Positions 11,280-22,836 of a stretch of DNA of 64,000 nt are shown here, in pieces. Made by a program: the position numbers and the translations under genes. Under the pieces are notes generated by a model. It saw only the letters and a program-made list of their open reading frames with translations, was not told the origin of the DNA and ran no database searches. Each line of letters opens with the position of its first letter. Positions within the stretch are counted from its first letter, which is position 1. Origin of the DNA: Gnetum montanum (Eukaryota; Streptophyta; Gnetopsida; Gnetales; Gnetaceae); the NCBI GenBank assembly GCA_015680685.1, contig MNCI01038293.1, positions 445,252 through 509,251 of the forward strand, read 5' to 3'.

Positions 11280-12626
11280 TCTCAAGGAGAACACATTAGC
11301 ATATCACTTTTGGTCATTGAAGTAAGATAGAATGATCATTAAGACATGCTATTCCATGTCTTCCCATATTATAGAGTTATGTAATGTTGCAATGTTATTT
11401 TGGTGGCTTTCCTTAGCATGTACAATGGATATGATGTTGGCTCAATAGTGGACTCAATTTGGGGAGAAACTCATAATGAGGATCTCTCAAATCAATTTTT
11501 TAATCTAATGAAAACAAAAATTCTAAGTGATTAGTTTTGTTATTCAAATGTTCTTAGCATTGCATGAGTTATAAGTTCTAGAGATCTCAATATTCACTAA
11601 ATTATATAGTAGAGATTTATCCTTTCTTTTAATGTAAATTTCTTATCAAGGAATGGTCCTTATCATATTCCCTATTGTAGGGTGATCAAATTCTATTAGT
11701 GCACTTCAAATGGTTCTCCCTCATGTTGGGCATAGTTACTATGATTAATGGTTTGGGATGAGGACTATTCTATGGCCAATCTTAGGGCCATCCTCAATTT
11801 GCTACTACATATGAGTAGTTAAGCTCTATGTTGAACATACTTGATATTTTTAAATGACAATGAATGAATGCAATGTCTTAGTTATATCCTAGAGAAGATT
11901 TCAAGGCAACATTTGACCTTCTCCATTGATATTAACATGGGTGCGTTGTCCCATGATCACAATGTTTTGTGAAGTTGGTTAGACTTACAACTACAAGGTT
12001 GGAAACATTAATCTACCTATGGATCTTCTTTGGGAGGAAGACTCTGTGTTTCTTCCTTCCAATTGACATGAGGTCATGAGCTCAAAAATAGTGGATTTGG
12101 TATAAATTGGAGTATCGAGCACTTGATTGGCTAGACCAACAAGATTCTTTAGTCTCAAGGCCAAATGTGGAACTTAAGGTTTTTACAAACTTTGGATTTG
12201 CTTATTGAGACATGGCATCAATGAAGCATGCTCTCTTTAAGATAAGGTCTTGCAAGTCCATTGTTAGGGCTAAAAATAAATCCTAGTAAGTCTTTTGATC
12301 AATTACAAAAATAATCTCATCAATGAATCTTGAGTAGCCATTTGAGGAGGTCTCAATTAGACTTATGAGAGAGGATCACGTTCTCTTACATAGGTATGGG
12401 ACTATGTAGGAGGACAAGTCTCTTAGACTTAATGAATGAACAAATCTAAGGGACACCTTAGTGACGTTAGTTCATTGGGTTGACCTTATCCCTCTTGTCA
12501 AGAAGTAGGGATGGTTTCTAGATTCCATCAAGTAGTCTTCACGTTTCATGTGAGGCCTTGGTTGGAAGAACATAATAGGTCTTCAGGGTTAGTAATTTCT
12601 TTTGAACCTAGCATTATTTGACATGG
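11280..12626. other. Unassigned sequence between elements A and B
   Basis: About 1.35 kb continuing the flank left of A and leading to the B insertion point. There is no long reading frame, no LTR end and no recognisable domain on either strand. It resumes after B at 58012. Confidence 0.5.
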
Positions 12627-12631
12627 GTAAT
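12627..12631 (+). repeat. Probable left target-site duplication of element B (GTAAT)
   Basis: GTAAT precedes the 5' LTR; ATAAC follows the 3' LTR at 58007-58011. Three of five bases match and both mismatches are transitions, so this is a worn duplication. Confidence 0.45.
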
Positions 12632-13194
12632 TGATGAGCATTAATGTGTTGCATTGATAGGGCCCTGCTTATGTGGTGTTGCCTTGTCAATGAGGTTGTG
12701 TCAATGTAGCATTTGCTACTCTATGGGGCCCCGTCAATGCAGTACTATAGCAAAAACTATAAATACGAGCTCTCAACCATGTTTATGAGAAGGAGATTCA
12801 TAGTAGTAGTAGAGCTCTTGTAGTTTATCTATTTGAAAGTTAGAATATTTTTTTCCAAGTCCTTGCAGCAAGAGTCATTGAGTGTATGGATCTTTATTTG
12901 AGTACTATTATACCTGAACCACACTAGTGTGTACAACAATAAAGGTGAGCTTCTTGATAAACCTTGCAACATTCTAGATAGCTTAAATGTTTTATTTATG
13001 CATTCATTTTTTTATTAAATATTCAATCAATTAAGCTAAATTAGAATTTAATCAATTAAGCTAAATAGATTAAGTACATAAGTACGATCGCTTCAAGTGT
13101 AAATACATATTTGCATGGTAATCTTAGTAGCATTATTGCTTGGTGCACCAGTAGTGTAGCACTGGGTAACCTAGTAGTGGATACATGGGTTTAA

Positions 13195-13199
13195 GACAT
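13195..13199 (+). repeat. Target-site duplication of solo LTR C (left, GACAT)
   Basis: GACAT is repeated exactly at 13985-13989. The undisturbed site in the other B LTR reads GGACGTGTACAG near 57672, corresponding to AGACATGTACAG here. Confidence 0.9.
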
Positions 13200-13984
13200 T
13201 GATGGGATGCGATATCGCATTGGCCACGATATCGCGTACGTGATATCGTAGCCCGTCGCTAGTTCTATAAATAAGAGGCGGCTCTCCCTTGTTTCTCCAT
13301 CTAGATTTAAACCTTAGCTAAACTCTTGTCATTTTTCCATTCTAGAGATAGAATAATTTCCATGTGCCCGCAGTAGGAGTCTCAAAGTGAATGGATCTCT
13401 ATTCTAGCAAATTGTACCTGAGCACACATTTGCGTGCGGCAATAAAGACAAACTTTCTAATAAACCTTGCAGCATGTGGACTAAGCTAAATAGGATTTAA
13501 TTACTATTGAATGTTTAATTACTTTCCTAGTTAATCTCTTCTCATCCTTAAACTCATGCTAAACGCAGAATGAGTATGATTTAATCACGAGCATTTAAGT
13601 GTGACTACTTGGTAACCGAGTAGTGTACCTAGGATTTGCGCTTGCTGATCCCAGTGGTAGTCGTGCACGAAGTTCAGGATGTGTATGGATGATTAAGAAC
13701 GGATGCTCATCACACTTAGGCTAAATTAGATTCTCTTACCCTCTCTTCTCTAGAGTAGTTAATATTATTTTCCATTGCCTTTAGGAGTAGCATTAGATTA
13801 GGAACCACATCATGCATGTCACTCTAGACTAAACCATACATGAAAAATATAATACTAGTCCAGGTGCGACCTAAGGATAATTGTCTAGGTGCCACAACTA
13901 GTCCATTTGCGGAGTTCGACCAGATCACCCGTGAAAACGCTCGTATTCGTATGGTTGAGTGTAGGGGTACCTCACCACTCATCA
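13200..13984 (+). mobile_element. Solo LTR C inserted in the 5' LTR of element B
   Basis: A 785-bp LTR starting TGATGGGATGCGATATCGC and ending CTCATCA, bounded by GACAT duplications. It contains a TATA box at 13265-13272 (TCTATAAATAAGAGGCGG) and the shared 3' module (GGAGTTCGACCAGATC, GTATGGTTGAGTGTAGGGG). Its GATATCGC-rich start is the same as that of the partial LTR at 1-372. No internal retrotransposon sequence remains. Confidence 0.92.
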
Positions 13985-14323
13985 GACATGTACAGAAAGT
14001 GGGATCAAATGCTTATGTTAGGACTAACTAGAGACCAGTTAGTTAGTTAAATTAAATTAATCATTAAATTACTTCATCTCTCTCTTTAAGCATCAAAACC
14101 ATAAAACATAAAATGATAAAAATCATATCCCTTAATTACACTTAACCATACCTTTGTACCTCACAAGTGTAATTGGGAAGACAACAAACAACCTTAGGGC
14201 AAGATTCACTTCCTAAAAGACTAGTGCACCAGAAACTAGATAGTCCATGGAATTTGACCACATTTCACGTGAACGCTTTGTGATTCGTATGGTTGGACGT
14301 AGGGGTACCTTCATTGCTCATCA

Positions 14324-14342
14324 TTAGCATCATTCTCGGAGA
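14324..14342 (+). promoter_or_regulatory. Primer binding site of element B (degenerate)
   Basis: TTAGCATCATTCTCGGAGA directly after the 5' LTR, again a worn form of the TGGCRYCGTT-CCGGGGA-type site. Confidence 0.5.
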
Positions 14343-14467
14343 CTCTATTGAATGTGTGCTATTTAGGTTTAGTGGATATTATTAATATCGTTGGATAAAC
14401 CCCAAGGTCAACATCATCCCCAAATAACATAACTACAAGAGCACATTGATATTTTATTATTTGCAAA

Positions 14468-16860
14468 ATGTCTTCTTCTCATAGGTGAAATGATACAAAA
14501 TTTTCAATCCCACAAGAGTGCAAAGTGATATATGCTCATCTAGACAAGTATGTGCTTGATTTCACCTTCATTCTACATTAGGATAAGTAATTGCGATAGC
14601 ATGATATGGAAGGCAACATTGTATTGCCTCCTGGTCAATTTGTGCCCAGGATGCTGCTTCAAACTCTGAAAAGGTTAGGCATATTAGATCTTCAAGAGGA
14701 ATATGTTGTGAATATTTATGACACTTGGGACTACGATCCCACTAACACACAATGCAGGCAAGTTCGACATCAGGAGAGGCATTATAAGGATATTAAGGAA
14801 AAACGATTCACTAATTCCTTATTCTTACTAAACTAAGATGACAACGAGAATCCTGCCTCTAAGGGCCCTCAACATAAAGATTCTCTATCCTTTGTTATTG
14901 GTGACAAGGGTGTGACCCTAAATCTACAGTGTACAATTCATAATTCAAGTTCAGAAAAACATGGCAATTAAGGTAAGGGGTCAAACAAGCATGAAGATGA
15001 TATGAAAAATAATGAACATGGCCATGATAACCGAAGGTGAGTTGGTAGACACTATGGTGGTGGTAGTCCTCCTTCGTCTTAATCCACTTCTTCTGAATCT
15101 CTTTCTTCTTCTTCTTTTGATTCTGAGAGACGCTGCAAGAGAAACAATTATGATGGAGGTGAGCATCAAGGTAATCATACTAATCATCATGCCCACAATA
15201 ATCAAAGGGAGAACATAGGACATTATCGATGACAATAAAATACTAATGATGATGAACTTTTGTTGGCAACTTGAAGCATGCTTAACATTGCAGAGGCAGT
15301 TAAGATCCCAACTAGGCGTATGAAGGATAGTTAGATCAAGCACTTAAAAATGAACACTATTCCAAGATTTGAGGGGAAATATAACTATGATCCATAGACA
15401 CATTTACAAGCTTTCCATGATGCCTATGCCTTACAAAACATTGAAAATGATTGGCAAAAACTTAAATTCTTCCTCAAGACACTTATTAAGAAAGCTGAAA
15501 GTTGGTACTGGTCCTTGAAACTGGAATCCATTCATAGATGGGGTACCATGTTAGAGTTATTTAATGATAAATATCAGATGTACTCCAGACTATCCAACCT
15601 AAGAACACAAATCCAAGGCTGGAAACAGGGAACACATGAACCCTTGGATGCTGCCATGAAAAGATACTATTCTCTCTTACATCGATGCCTTAGCCATGGT
15701 TATTGTTAGAGGGAATAGCTCCACTAGATCATAGATGGGTTTAGAGTAGAAACTAGAAGAACTCTTGGCGTTTATGCTCAAGGGAGATTATCCAAACTAA
15801 GAGCTCATCAGATCCAAAGGCTAGTAATAGAGTAGGTAGCAAAAGAAGAAGGTGAGTTGCGAAAAAGGAAAAGTGCAAAAGCATATAATAGTGATCCTTC
15901 TATTAGGAAATGGGAGGTCCAATTTTGTGACAAGGAGGAGTCACCGCTCAATGAAGTGGTGAACAAGAAAACCTTGCCCATACAAAAATCTATTTATGAT
16001 ATTTCAGCAAAGGTTGATAAATTATGGGACTCTTTTGATGAAAAATTCCAAACTACTATGAAGATTGTTGAAGAATCAAAAGAGTAATCGTAAGCAGTGG
16101 AAAGAAACTGAACATGCCTACCAGACAGGTAAGGGCAAAGCTGCTATAGTAGAATAAGTTGTGGAGATAAACTTTGACGATAATGTTGGTTGTGATATTT
16201 GTCAATATGAATATCCTAAGGGATGTTACCTTGTGGTGTCACCCTTGCAAGAGTTTGGGGTGTACACATTGAATCCTTGACTAGCATAGAGGCAAGAACC
16301 TAGATGATTGCCTTATCCTCAAGGTAATTCAAGGTAGTTCCACTAGCAACAACATGCTTACTATCCAAGTGGAGCTCCACCACAACCATATGAACAATAT
16401 CAATAGTGGCACCAATCATAATCATGGGGAATCCCACCACCAAGATAGCAACAACCTTATAGGAAGCTAGATTCATACGAGTACTATGTTCAGCAACTTG
16501 TCTCTCCAAGAAGTTCTGTTAGCCATGCATCGTTCCAAAATTACTATTACCCTCTAAAGTACCATCAAACTCATTCACCATCTACTTGAGAGAAGAACCC
16601 ATATCCATACCACCCTTTGCATTTGTTTACCCTCAACCCAATTATCTCCTACTCCATCCATGCAAGATAAAATTCCACCACAACCATAACAACGAAATGT
16701 TATGAGGGTTGTACATTCACAACTAGCTTTCCAACTAAGTGGTTTAGATAATTAATCTAAGAAACGACCATTTTTTCAATCCAACAGTCCTCCCAAAACC
16801 TCACAACCTAATGTAGCTAGTCACTCTGTATCTCCAACATCCTCATCCTCTACATCAAAT
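14468..16860 (+). pseudogene. Element B gag (broken)
   Basis: Starts MSSSHR with stops soon after. Parts in order: an N-terminal block open at 14606-14836; a serine-rich acidic stretch near 15080-15120; the gag core from about 15350 (NTIPRFEGKYNYDP, HLQAFHDAYALQNIEND), open at 15515-15709 with IQGWKQGTHEPLDAAMKRY; a helical block at 15857-16087; and a zinc-knuckle relic CDICQYEYPKGCYL at about 16192 in which the histidine is tyrosine. The same parts, in the same order, form gag in element A. It would form the particle and bind RNA. At least one frameshift and many stops make it non-functional. Confidence 0.8.
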
Positions 16861-16959
16861 ACATTTAAGTACCCTTGAAACCAAATGCCGCCTTAGATCT
16901 ACACTGTGATGTTAACTCATGTTGTTTCTAATTGAATCAAAGCTAGTAATCTTCCCACA

Positions 16960-17480
16960 AAAAGATCTAACCCAAGAAGTCCTCTTATCTACTTACATAT
17001 TGTTGGACATGGGCCATGCAAGGCTCTTCTTGATTCTAGTTTTAGTGTAAAACTCATCTCCCATGACATTTACAAGGCTTAGAACCTACCACCTCTCAAG
17101 AAGAGCAACATCTATTTAGAATTGGCAAACTAATCAATCATTGTCCCTTTGGGATTAGTGAAGGACATTGTGACCATAGTTTATGAGTAGTCATACCTTG
17201 TTGATTTTCTAGTGATCAAGTTGAAAATTGCAAAGGTGACTTTCCCATCATTATGGAAAGGAAATGGTTAAGCATAGTAGATGCACATATGGGTATAAGG
17301 GACCTCTTCTTGAAAATCTCTAAGGAAAATGAATTTTGAAGACTAGAGAAGAAGCATGTTCTATGCATCACATACAATGATAATGGGTGTAATTGTTTGC
17401 AGAAAATTTGGTCCATTAAGAGTACATTCATTAAAGCATGCAATTAGTGTGCACAAGAAATAGATATCCAAAAATGTCTG
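16960..17480 (+). pseudogene. Element B protease and linker (broken)
   Basis: HGPCKALLDSSFSVKLIS near 17005-17060 matches the retropepsin active-site region, with the catalytic aspartate of the D-[ST]-G motif kept but the following residues changed. It is followed by LPPLKKSNIYLELAN and VTIVYE-SYLVDFLVIKL, which fit the flap and second half of Athila protease. Stops at about 17080 and 17190 break it. It sits between gag and reverse transcriptase as expected and would mature the polyprotein. Confidence 0.65.
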
Positions 17481-17940
17481 TATGCAACAACCATAAAATA
17501 GAAGGGTACCCAATGGCTGATAGCTAACTCTAACAGCAGCACACTATGCATGGAACCTATTGAGTGCTTAACATATGCCTATGTTAAAAGCATGGATGAA
17601 CTTGAGCAAGTTCATCACCAACTCTCCAACAATGAAGATAATGATACATGTTGGGGAAAGTTGGAAATCCCTGATAATTTCAAGAGGAGTCCCTAGAGTT
17701 AAAAACTCTACCAGTTGGCATGGAATATGCATTTTTAAACAATGGTAAGTTGATCGTAATCAATGCAAATCTTTCTCCTAAGTAAAAAGACAAGTTGTTG
17801 CAGGTCACCAACAAGTGGCCAATAGCCTTTGCTTGGTCATATCCTAAACTTACAGGAATCAATTCAAGGATATGCCAACATCGCATCTACATTGACTCGA
17901 TCATGAAGCTAACAAGGTAGCCATAAAGGTGACTGAACCC

Positions 17941-18560
17941 CAAATTGAAGCAGATCATTAAGGAGGAAATAGAACAACTCCTGAAGGTAAGGTTTATTTA
18001 TCCCATCGTAGATAGCGAGTGGGTTAGCCCACTCATAATTGTGACAAAAAAATGTGAGAAGTCATGGACCTGCATTGACTTCAGGCTGTTGAACATGGCA
18101 ACATTTAAAGATCATTTTCCATTGCCATTTGTGAACCACGTGTTGGACATTATCTCCAAGCATTGCTATTATAGCTTCTTGGATGGTTATAGTGGCTATA
18201 ACCATATCCAAATTGTGTTAGAAGACCAGGCCAAGACAACATTCACGAGTCCCTGGGGTACTTTTGCATATTGTAAGATGCCATTTGGTTTGTGTAACAC
18301 CCCTACAACATTTCAATGCCTAGTCCTTAGTATTTTTCAATAGCAAATTGGTAGCATAGTAGAAGTATTTATGGATGACTTCTCTACCTATGGGGCTACA
18401 TTTGAGTAAGCCCTAGATTGCCTTGAGCAGGTACTAAAAAGATTTGTTGAAACAAACCTTAGGCTCAATTTGCAAAGAAGCCATTTATTAGTCTAGGAAG
18501 GCATAGTATTGGGGCATAGAATTACTTAGGCAAGGATTAAGGTAGATCTAAAAAAATAAG
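17941..18560 (+). pseudogene. Element B reverse transcriptase (broken)
   Basis: 17945-18343 is open: MKQIIKEEIEQLLKVRFIYP, then WVSPLIIVTKK, TCIDFRLLNMATFKDHFPLP, the first catalytic aspartate in SFLDGYSGYNHI (GAT at 18182), and TPWG-like TSPWGTFAYCKMPFGLCN. After a stop, VFMDDFSTYG carries the Asp-Asp pair at 18374-18379. The MDDFSVYG-type motif is typical of the Athila lineage. It would copy the element RNA into DNA. Stops after 18343 and within the palm-thumb region disable it. Confidence 0.9.
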
Positions 18561-18769
18561 GATCATCTAAGGAATCACATGTCAAAGAAACACAGTTAAA
18601 GATGTCTAGTCATTTCTTGGACATACTAGCTACTCCTAACAATTCATAGAGAATTTTTGTAAGATTGTAAAGCCGTTGGTCAAGGTTACAAAAAAATATG
18701 GTTTGTTCATCTGGACCGAAAAATGTAAACATGCATTCCAAAAATTAAAAGATAAACTTGTAGAAACTC

Positions 18770-19110
18770 CAATTCTACAAGCACCAGACTAGTCTAAATC
18801 ATTTTATATAATGATAGATGCATCTAATTATGCCTTAGGAGCTATGCTTATGCAGTTGGATGATAAGAAACATCCATATTACATCCATTGTGTGAGCTAA
18901 AGCATTGTGGATGCACAATTGAATTATACCACAATTGAGAAAGAATTAATGGTAGTGGTGTATGCTCTCAAAACGTTTAAGCACTATGTGCTTGGCTACA
19001 AAGTGTTTGTGCACACAAATCATAGTACCATTCGCTTCCTAATGAACAAGCTGACGGTAAGCCCTCGTATCATACGGTTGCAGGAATATGATCTCACAAT
19101 GGTAGATTAG
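18770..19110 (+). pseudogene. Element B RNase H (broken)
   Basis: FYIMIDASNYALGAML opens the domain, then DAQLNYTTIEKELMVVVYALKT (open from 18907), VFVHTNHSTIRFLMNK and LQEYDLTMVD. The first catalytic Asp (MIDAS) and the Glu of TTIEKEL are visible; the third Asp of TDH is Asn (HTNHS). It removes RNA from the RNA-DNA hybrid. Only one RNase H domain is present, unlike D and E. Confidence 0.88.
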
Positions 19111-19399
19111 AAAGGGACTGAGAATGTGATCATTGGCCACCTCTTTCGATTAAGATGCGATAATAAAGAGGAGAAGAGTCCACTTTGTAATCAATTTATA
19201 GAAAAACTTCTCTTTACATGAGCAATAAATGACCAATTGCCTGCTAAACCAAAATCGTATGATGACATCCTTACTTACCTTCTCACTTAGGAGATGCCAC
19301 AAGATTTGGACTTTAGGAAGAAACAACAGTTTCTTCATCAGGAAAAGTAGTTTATGGAAATCAATGGACACCTTTACAAGGTGTGCATCAATGGCATGA

Positions 19400-20358
19400 T
19401 TTGTTGGTGTGTCCCTAATGTGGATCAACTACTATGCATTTTCTAGGATGCTCACAAAGGCCCTTATGGAAGCCACTATGTAGGGAGGTGCATGGCCAGA
19501 AAAATCTTGATGGCGGGATACTATTGGCCTATAATCTTCAAGGATGTCCACCAATTTGTCTAATCTTGTGAGCACTCTCAAAAAGATGGTGGGATGATTG
19601 CTCGAATGGAAGGTCCTCGATAGTGGATTTAACCACTAGAGCCCTTTGACATATGGGACATTGACTTCATGGGTTCCATCATGCCCATGTGCAATAAAAA
19701 GACATACATCATTGTAGTAGTTAACTACTGTGCCAAATGGGCAAAAGCAATAGCCTTCACCAATTGTACATCATTCACTGTTGCTAGATTTGTACAACAA
19801 AATGTTGTAAATAGGTTTGGGATGCCACGTGCATTGATTTCTAACAGTGAAACTTATTTTATAGGTGTTACTTTTAGAAAATTGATGCAATGCTTGGGGG
19901 TTGAACATAAATTAACAACGCCCTATCAACCCCAAGCCAACGATCAAGCAAAGGTAACAAACTAAAAGATCATAAAGATCCTAACAAGGACCATAAGCAA
20001 ATATAGGAGAGATTGGAGCACAAAACTCAATAATGCCCTTTGGGTCTACCACTCAACATGGAAACTCCTTATTGGCTACTCTCCCTATGAGTTATTGTAT
20101 GAGAAATTTTCAACACTCTTGATTCAATTCGAGCTCTTTACACTCTCAACAGCCTGTGAATTGAATTTTGATCTAAGCCTAGCACAAAAAGAAAGATTAA
20201 TTAACTTCAATGTGCTAAATGAAAATCGACTGGTGGTCCTATCTTTAAATGAAGTGCACAAGACATTCAATAAACAACGACATGACCTTAGGATATGGAA
20301 AGTAAAATTTCATCTAGGAGATAAGGTTCTCTACTGGAATCCCACACATGTATCTTAG
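19400..20358 (+). pseudogene. Element B integrase (broken)
   Basis: The zinc-binding start has HKGPYGSHYVGRC, MARKILMAGYYWP and CEHSQKDG (19449-19590). The catalytic core has IWDIDFMGSI (first Asp near 19660) and, open at 19669-19965, YIIVVVNYCAKWAKAIAF and ALISNSETYF. The usual second catalytic Asp (ISDGG) is Asn here. The catalytic Glu region, QANDQAKVTN, is also altered. The C-terminal part (20095-20358) with LNFDLSLAQKERLINFNVLNE and KFHLGDKVLYWN is typical of Athila. Stops and lost catalytic residues make it inactive. Confidence 0.88.
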
Positions 20359-21035
20359 AAAAAAAATTGCAAACATTATGGGAAACATCTTATATAACTG
20401 ATGAAACTTTTTCTTCTAGGGCCATGACCATATACAAACCTGAGAGCACAAATAAAAAGTAGTTAGTCAACATCCAACAAGTAAAGCTTTTTCATGAGCC
20501 CAAGCAAGCCAATGCAATGAATACCTCAACGTATGGACAATCATGTTTAATTTTTCAGATCTCCTCCTTTCAACTCAGTCATGGGAGAGATGGCCATCCA
20601 TGCTAATCATCCATATGACTCAATTTTTCTATTTTTTGTTTTTCACATCTTTGTTTTTGTAATTTATTTATTTTGCAACTTTTTGATTTTCAAAATTTTT
20701 CCTATTTTTACACTATTGTTTATTTTACACTATCATTAGTACATTTAAATTTTTATTAGATATTTTACACTTTCTTATATATTTTTCTTTGTCTTGTTTA
20801 AGTGTGGTTTTCAAATTTTTACTAATTAAAGTGCTTTATTGCCAACATGACATAGTGGTGTTGTAGTTGTTACTAATGGTAGTTTGTGCTTTATGTTTTG
20901 TTTGCTAATGTCTAGTTTCTATTTTTTAATTTTTGTACCAATGACTCAATCATGGTTTTGTTTTCATGGAATAGGCAATGAGTCCACGACATCCACCCAT
21001 CCACAAACTCTATGGTTTTCCTTATTTTGGAAGTG
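20359..21035 (+). other. Element B spacer, part 1
   Basis: T-rich non-coding sequence after integrase, alignable with 5190-5440 of element A (both contain CCACGWCATCCAYCCATCC). It ends at the insertion point of element E and resumes at 35064. Confidence 0.6.
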
Positions 21036-21040
21036 TGAGG
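21036..21040 (+). repeat. Target-site duplication of element E (left, TGAGG)
   Basis: TGAGG is repeated exactly at 35059-35063, directly after the right end of element E. Confidence 0.88.
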
Positions 21041-21392
21041 TGTAGCAACCAAAAACATCAGAGGTTGGAATGGTACACCGAGAAATATACGATTGTACAA
21101 CTTCAACCTTGCGTCTGCATGAGGACCTATTGGAAGCGGAGATGGGCTGCCCAAAACGGTCTTGTTAATCAAATTAGGACTTACAAGGTGTTACACCAAA
21201 ATGAATTCCAAAGGTTTGCACGGTGTTTGAAATGTCTATGGTGTCAATTAGGGTGAGTGTAGTTGAGGTTTCTGGTGCAAAATAAGGGAGAAAATGTGTG
21301 AATATATGCAAAAAATTAATGAAAAATGCAAGTAAAAATGCCAGAAATGCACAAGGAATGGGCGAGAGAGAAATTCGCATCACCCCAAACAA

Positions 21393-21434
<42 letters not shown>

Positions 21435-21435
21435 N
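21393..21435. other. Poly-G run and N: likely sequencing or assembly artefact
   Basis: Forty-two G residues followed by a single N, inside the E LTR. Such runs are a common artefact of difficult template, so the LTR length here should not be trusted. Confidence 0.85.
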
Positions 21436-22185
21436 AAGTAGTTAACTGCAAAGAAAAGGTGAGGAGGTACATGGTGTACAAACAGGCACAATAGGCAGTG
21501 TAGTGACAGTCTCAAGGTGTTTGGGCTGTGAAGATTGATATCCACCGTGAAGTTTGAGCTTGCTGGGTTGGCCACCATGGTGTCCTGTAGGCTGCGATGG
21601 TCTGCAGTGTGCTAAGTGATGTGCAACGGTGCTACGGTGGTGTGTAACGATGTCTGCCAGATGCCAAGTGCACTCGGATGCAAAGATGCTAAGAATGGCA
21701 ATGCCCAAATTTTCCAACCTTGCTTTAGATTTTCCAACCTCTAAAACATGAAACGCTAGGGTATTTATAGGCTTAGGATTAGCATGAATCGTGGATCAAG
21801 CACCATGTGGTAGAGGGGTAGTTTGGACTACACTAGCCCCAACTAAGCTTCCACTGAAGCAAATGGTGTTCTATTGGTGTGCTCCAATGGACCCTATGAG
21901 ATTGCCATACTATGACTACACTACCAAGACTACATGTGCGAGTGCTAAATAGATTGCAATGTATTTGAAAATAATGCAAAATAGTGTAGTTTTGGAGACT
22001 ATGCTCCAAGACTACGCTGTCCACTCTCTTGAGTGATGCTAAGCATAGGTACAATTTAGGAACAAATGGGGGGTGCAAAAGAAGTGCAAATTGGTGATCA
22101 TGCTTGCCAAAGGAATGTTGGAGCTGAGATGAAGACTAATGTTAAGTTATGAAGGATTCTAGAGGCAATTCTACATGACTATGCT

Positions 22186-22756
22186 GACTACACTTTAGAT
22201 TGTAGTCCACTAGTTAGAAAACTTTTTGTACGACTGATGTCCTCATGCAGACTATGCTAACTACACTCTAGAGTGTAGTCCCAATAGTGGGAAGCATAGT
22301 TTAGCAGTTAGAAATTTTGCCAAACTATTTCTTCCATCTTAAGCATGCTTGACAACATCTGGTAGAAATTTTGCTAAATTTTTTTTCCATGCCAAGCAAG
22401 CTTGCTGGCTCCTGGCTTAATAGTTAGAAAAATCTACAAAATTAGCCATTGGTGCACATACTACACTGACTACACTCTGAAGCGTAGTAGGAAGCATAGT
22501 CCAATAGTTAGAAGATTTTCCTAACTGTTTCTTCCATGCTCACCAAGCCTGACAGCTTTTATGTTGATACTTAGGCAAATTTGCAAAGGTGGCCACTGGT
22601 GTGTTGACTATGTTGACTACACTCTGGAGCATAGTTCCAATAGGAAGAGCATAGTTCAACCCTAGAAAATTTTGTAGATACTATTGACACATAGAAGAAT
22701 TTTGTAAATCTGGACTATTTTTGTCAACTACATTGACTACGCTATGGATCGTAGTC
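22186..22756. repeat. Palindrome series in the element E LTR
   Basis: Five near-palindromes: 22186-22207, 22260-22279 (a perfect 20-bp palindrome, ACTACACTCTAGAGTGTAGT), 22468-22490, 22615-22637 and 22735-22756. All are variants of GACTACRCTC-N-GAGYRTAGTC and each is followed by short CATAGT words. The D LTR has an equivalent series built on TTACGCT-AGCGTAA. Confidence 0.75.
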
Positions 22757-22826
22757 CCAGAATTTTTGACACTTAAAAAAATTTGCAGTTGAGACCTAGG
22801 AGCCCAAATTTGGTGGTGTTTCATTA

Positions 22827-22836
22827 GCCCCTCTTT
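22827..22836 (-). promoter_or_regulatory. Polypurine tract of element E
   Basis: GCCCCTCTTT on the + strand (AAAGAGGGGC on the element strand) next to the 3' LTR. Element D has the same AAAGAGGGGCC at 39966-39976. Confidence 0.7.

Larger units (their letters stand above)
12632..14323 (+). repeat. Element B 5' LTR, split by solo LTR C
   Basis: 12632-13199 and 13990-14323 together align with the single block 57071-58006. Both copies start TGATRAGYRTYAATGTGTT and end CTCATCA. Removing C and one GACAT leaves about 900 bp. A TATA box occurs in AACTATAAATACGAGC near 12760. Confidence 0.85.
21041..22823 (-). repeat. Element E 3' LTR (with a sequence gap)
   Basis: On the + strand it starts TGTAGCAACCAAAAACAT and ends GGTGTTTCA; the D LTR starts TGTAACRACGGAAAAAGT and ends GTGTTTCA. 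It carries five near-palindromes of the form GACTACACTC-GAGTGTAGTC and a poly-G run ending in an N. The matching end at 34938-35058 is all that remains of the other LTR. Confidence 0.85.

Noticed and set aside
21174-21578. Minus-strand frame with a polyproline run
   Set aside because: The proline run is the poly-G artefact and N inside an LTR; not a gene.
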